44,000 bases of DNA, taken from contig JAQGDQ010000135.1 of the NCBI GenBank assembly GCA_030141605.1, positions 312,001 through 356,000 on the forward strand, given 5' to 3'. The translations under genes were made by a program, and so were the position numbers. The notes under the pieces are model-generated. The model was not told the origin of the DNA. It made no database searches and was given only the letters and a program-made list of their open reading frames with translations. Of the stretch, positions 42,451 to 44,000 are shown in pieces (the stretch's first letter is position 1; each line of letters opens with the position of its first letter). The DNA comes from Tubiluchus corallicola (taxonomy: Eukaryota > Priapulida > Priapulimorpha > Priapulimorphida > Tubiluchidae).

Positions 42451-43350
42451 GTAAGTAAGAAGAGGAGAAGAAGCGTTAATTAAATAATTAATTTACTTTT
42501 CGGTATGATAATTATTTAATACTCAGTAGTGGATGGTAACTGTGCACATCACTATTGGATGTCTTTAAAACGTATAATATGACATGATGGTTAATACATA
42601 AAGAAGAAAATAGTAACTTTTTATTGAAAGAAGAAGCAGCAAGAGAAGAAAAAAGAAGAGGAAGAGGAATATACATAATCAGCTACTTTTGTAGTACTAA
42701 TGCCATGCAGAGCTGAGCAAAATTGAGCATGCAGCACCTGCATCTTGCAGGCCAAAAATTGTGCATCGTGAAACAACCTGCAACGCCAGCTCTATCAAAT
42801 TGTTGCTATAGAGGCACAATGTAACACTGTGTCGTGCAGTACAAAGACGATGCGACACCAACTTCATGTAGCACTGCGGTACCAAAAATACGTTACACTA
42901 ACATCATGCTGCACCATGTTGTACTAATGCTCTTTAGTATCAATATGATAATTATGCTGTGCCAATTTTACGCCGCATCAACATTATGTAAATACCATTT
43001 CGTCCACATGATGCTAACTTAAAGGAAAGCAGGATGATTTTTTAAATCCTACCCCATTTTGAAGTATGATGAAAAGTATACATTTTAAAACCTATAATAA
43101 TACCAAACCGTTTCTGGTAGTTAATTAATAGGTTAAAACCTTAATTAACGACAGAAGAGCCCAACCAGTCATGACATTACAACACAACATATTTTTTGCA
43201 GCATAAATATTCCACGAGCGTGTTGTACGTGCTTGCGAAAGTGATATATAAAAATTCGGCAAATTTTATGTTTGAAATTCAAATTTCAAGTTTACTGTCG
43301 TGCTCTGCTCACGCATGAGCTCTCAAAAGTGCGCACTATGTCGCAACTGA
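42451..43350 (+). other. Start of receptor intron 6
   Basis: A GAA-rich tract (42605-42672) is followed by the degenerate repeat described next. No kinase-homology exon was found. Confidence 0.5.
42700..43015 (+). repeat. Degenerate GC-richer tandem repeat
   Basis: Recurring words such as GCAGCACCTGCATCTTGC, GCTGCACCATGTTGTAC, GTAGCACTGCGGTACC and GTGCCAATTTTACGCCGC suggest an old minisatellite with units of roughly 20-30 bp. A fixed period could not be set by eye. Confidence 0.35.
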
Positions 43351-44000
43351 ACATTATTATTATTATTATTATTATAATAAATTTTTTATATAGAAATTCA
43401 TTCCAAATCAAGCCTTCTAATTGCAGGGCGAAAGTTACATAGTATTACAAATATTACAGATTATTATTATACCTAATTAACACTTAATATTGCAATTACA
43501 ATATTAGTGGGTTAGCTTACATTTAAAAAGTTAGTTACAAATAAATACATTTATTCACACACACTCATAATTACATATATATAATAGCACTGGTTCGAAC
43601 TGTCCAGGGGTGATTACTACGAGCCTGGCAGCGAGAACCTGAGGGCGGAACCATTTTTAAATTTACTGAATTTCTGTACATAATGGCTTCTGTTTTATTA
43701 ATTGCAGAGTTTATATTCATACGCCACTTGCAGCATATTATTATTAGTACAGTTTATTACAGTAACTTTGTGCCGCTATATATGTTTCATACACAGTTTC
43801 AGCTGCCACATGGAATGTACTATCATCAGTGTATTTAATTTTTTTAATGTCCTCTTCATCCTTAAGCATATCCTCTGCGACATAAAGCAAAAATAAAATC
43901 GGAGACAGTACTGATCCCTGCGGCAACCCAACACAACAAAAATATTCTGGCGACAGGAAATTATTTACTTTAAGACATATTTTCGATACTTTAAAAACGA
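43351..44000 (-). pseudogene. LINE reverse-transcriptase fragment with (AAT)n tail (runs off right edge)
   Basis: The minus strand reads LPQGSVLSPILFLLYVAEDM, then KKIKYTDDSTFHVAAETVYE. PQGSVLSP.LF.LY...D and Y(T/A)DD(S/T) are reverse-transcriptase blocks with the catalytic Asp pair. After a frameshift near the CNK codons comes WRMNINSAINKTEAIMYRNS (the W.M..N..KTE.M motif). A non-coding part follows, ending in (AAT)n at 43351-43380. Stops and frame breaks show it is inactive. It lies in antisense orientation, apparently inside intron 6 of the receptor gene. Confidence 0.85.

Overview
This is animal (metazoan) nuclear DNA. It is AT-rich, has long introns with GT/AG splice sites, and carries many microsatellites and decayed transposable elements. 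Four protein-coding genes are recognisable, all of them animal families. Their introns and the intergenic DNA hold LINE fragments, hAT-like and other MITEs, SINE relics and simple repeats. The gene set and repeat types point to an invertebrate, but nothing here fixes the phylum. No prokaryotic, organellar or CRISPR features were seen.

Layout. (1) Positions 1-204 look like one end of a hAT-type DNA transposon. (2) 886-2174, minus strand: the first two recognisable coding exons of an arylsulfatase, carrying the formylglycine motif CTPSR and the GKWHLG motif; the 3' part lies beyond the left edge. (3) 6329-7285, plus strand: an intronless bHLH gene of the FERD3L/Fer3 (Nato3) family with an unusually long N-terminus. 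Two sets of perfect inverted repeats lie 0.7 kb downstream. (4) 8828-16478, minus strand: a complete cathepsin B gene. Its eight coding exons join in phase to give 331 residues with an intact Cys/His/Asn triad and occluding-loop His-His. Its introns hold a 5S-rRNA-derived SINE, tRNA-like SINE heads and (TC)n arrays. (5) 16.5-27.8 kb has no recognised gene. It holds two MITEs, two LINE 3' fragments, a 1.4-kb inverted-repeat region and a foldback structure built of 15-19-bp units. (6) 27854-42450, plus strand: the 5' half of a receptor guanylyl cyclase of the natriuretic-peptide-receptor type. Six exons with matching phases give the signal peptide, ligand-binding ectodomain, transmembrane helix and juxtamembrane segment. 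The kinase-homology and cyclase domains must lie beyond the right edge. (7) 43351-44000, minus strand: a LINE reverse-transcriptase fragment with an (AAT)n tail.

The four genes do not form a pathway; they are neighbours on an ordinary animal chromosome. The most unusual material is in the repeats. There is a small cluster with hammerhead-ribozyme-like cores (29.1-29.3 kb). Two loci share a TGTCCAAAT-type array of about 17-bp period, one arranged as a foldback. A MITE ends 36 bp before the transmembrane exon of the cyclase, and a hAT-like insertion has split a CAC-rich minisatellite in two. All exon borders were set by reading splice sites, phase and family motifs by eye; no alignment or search was run.
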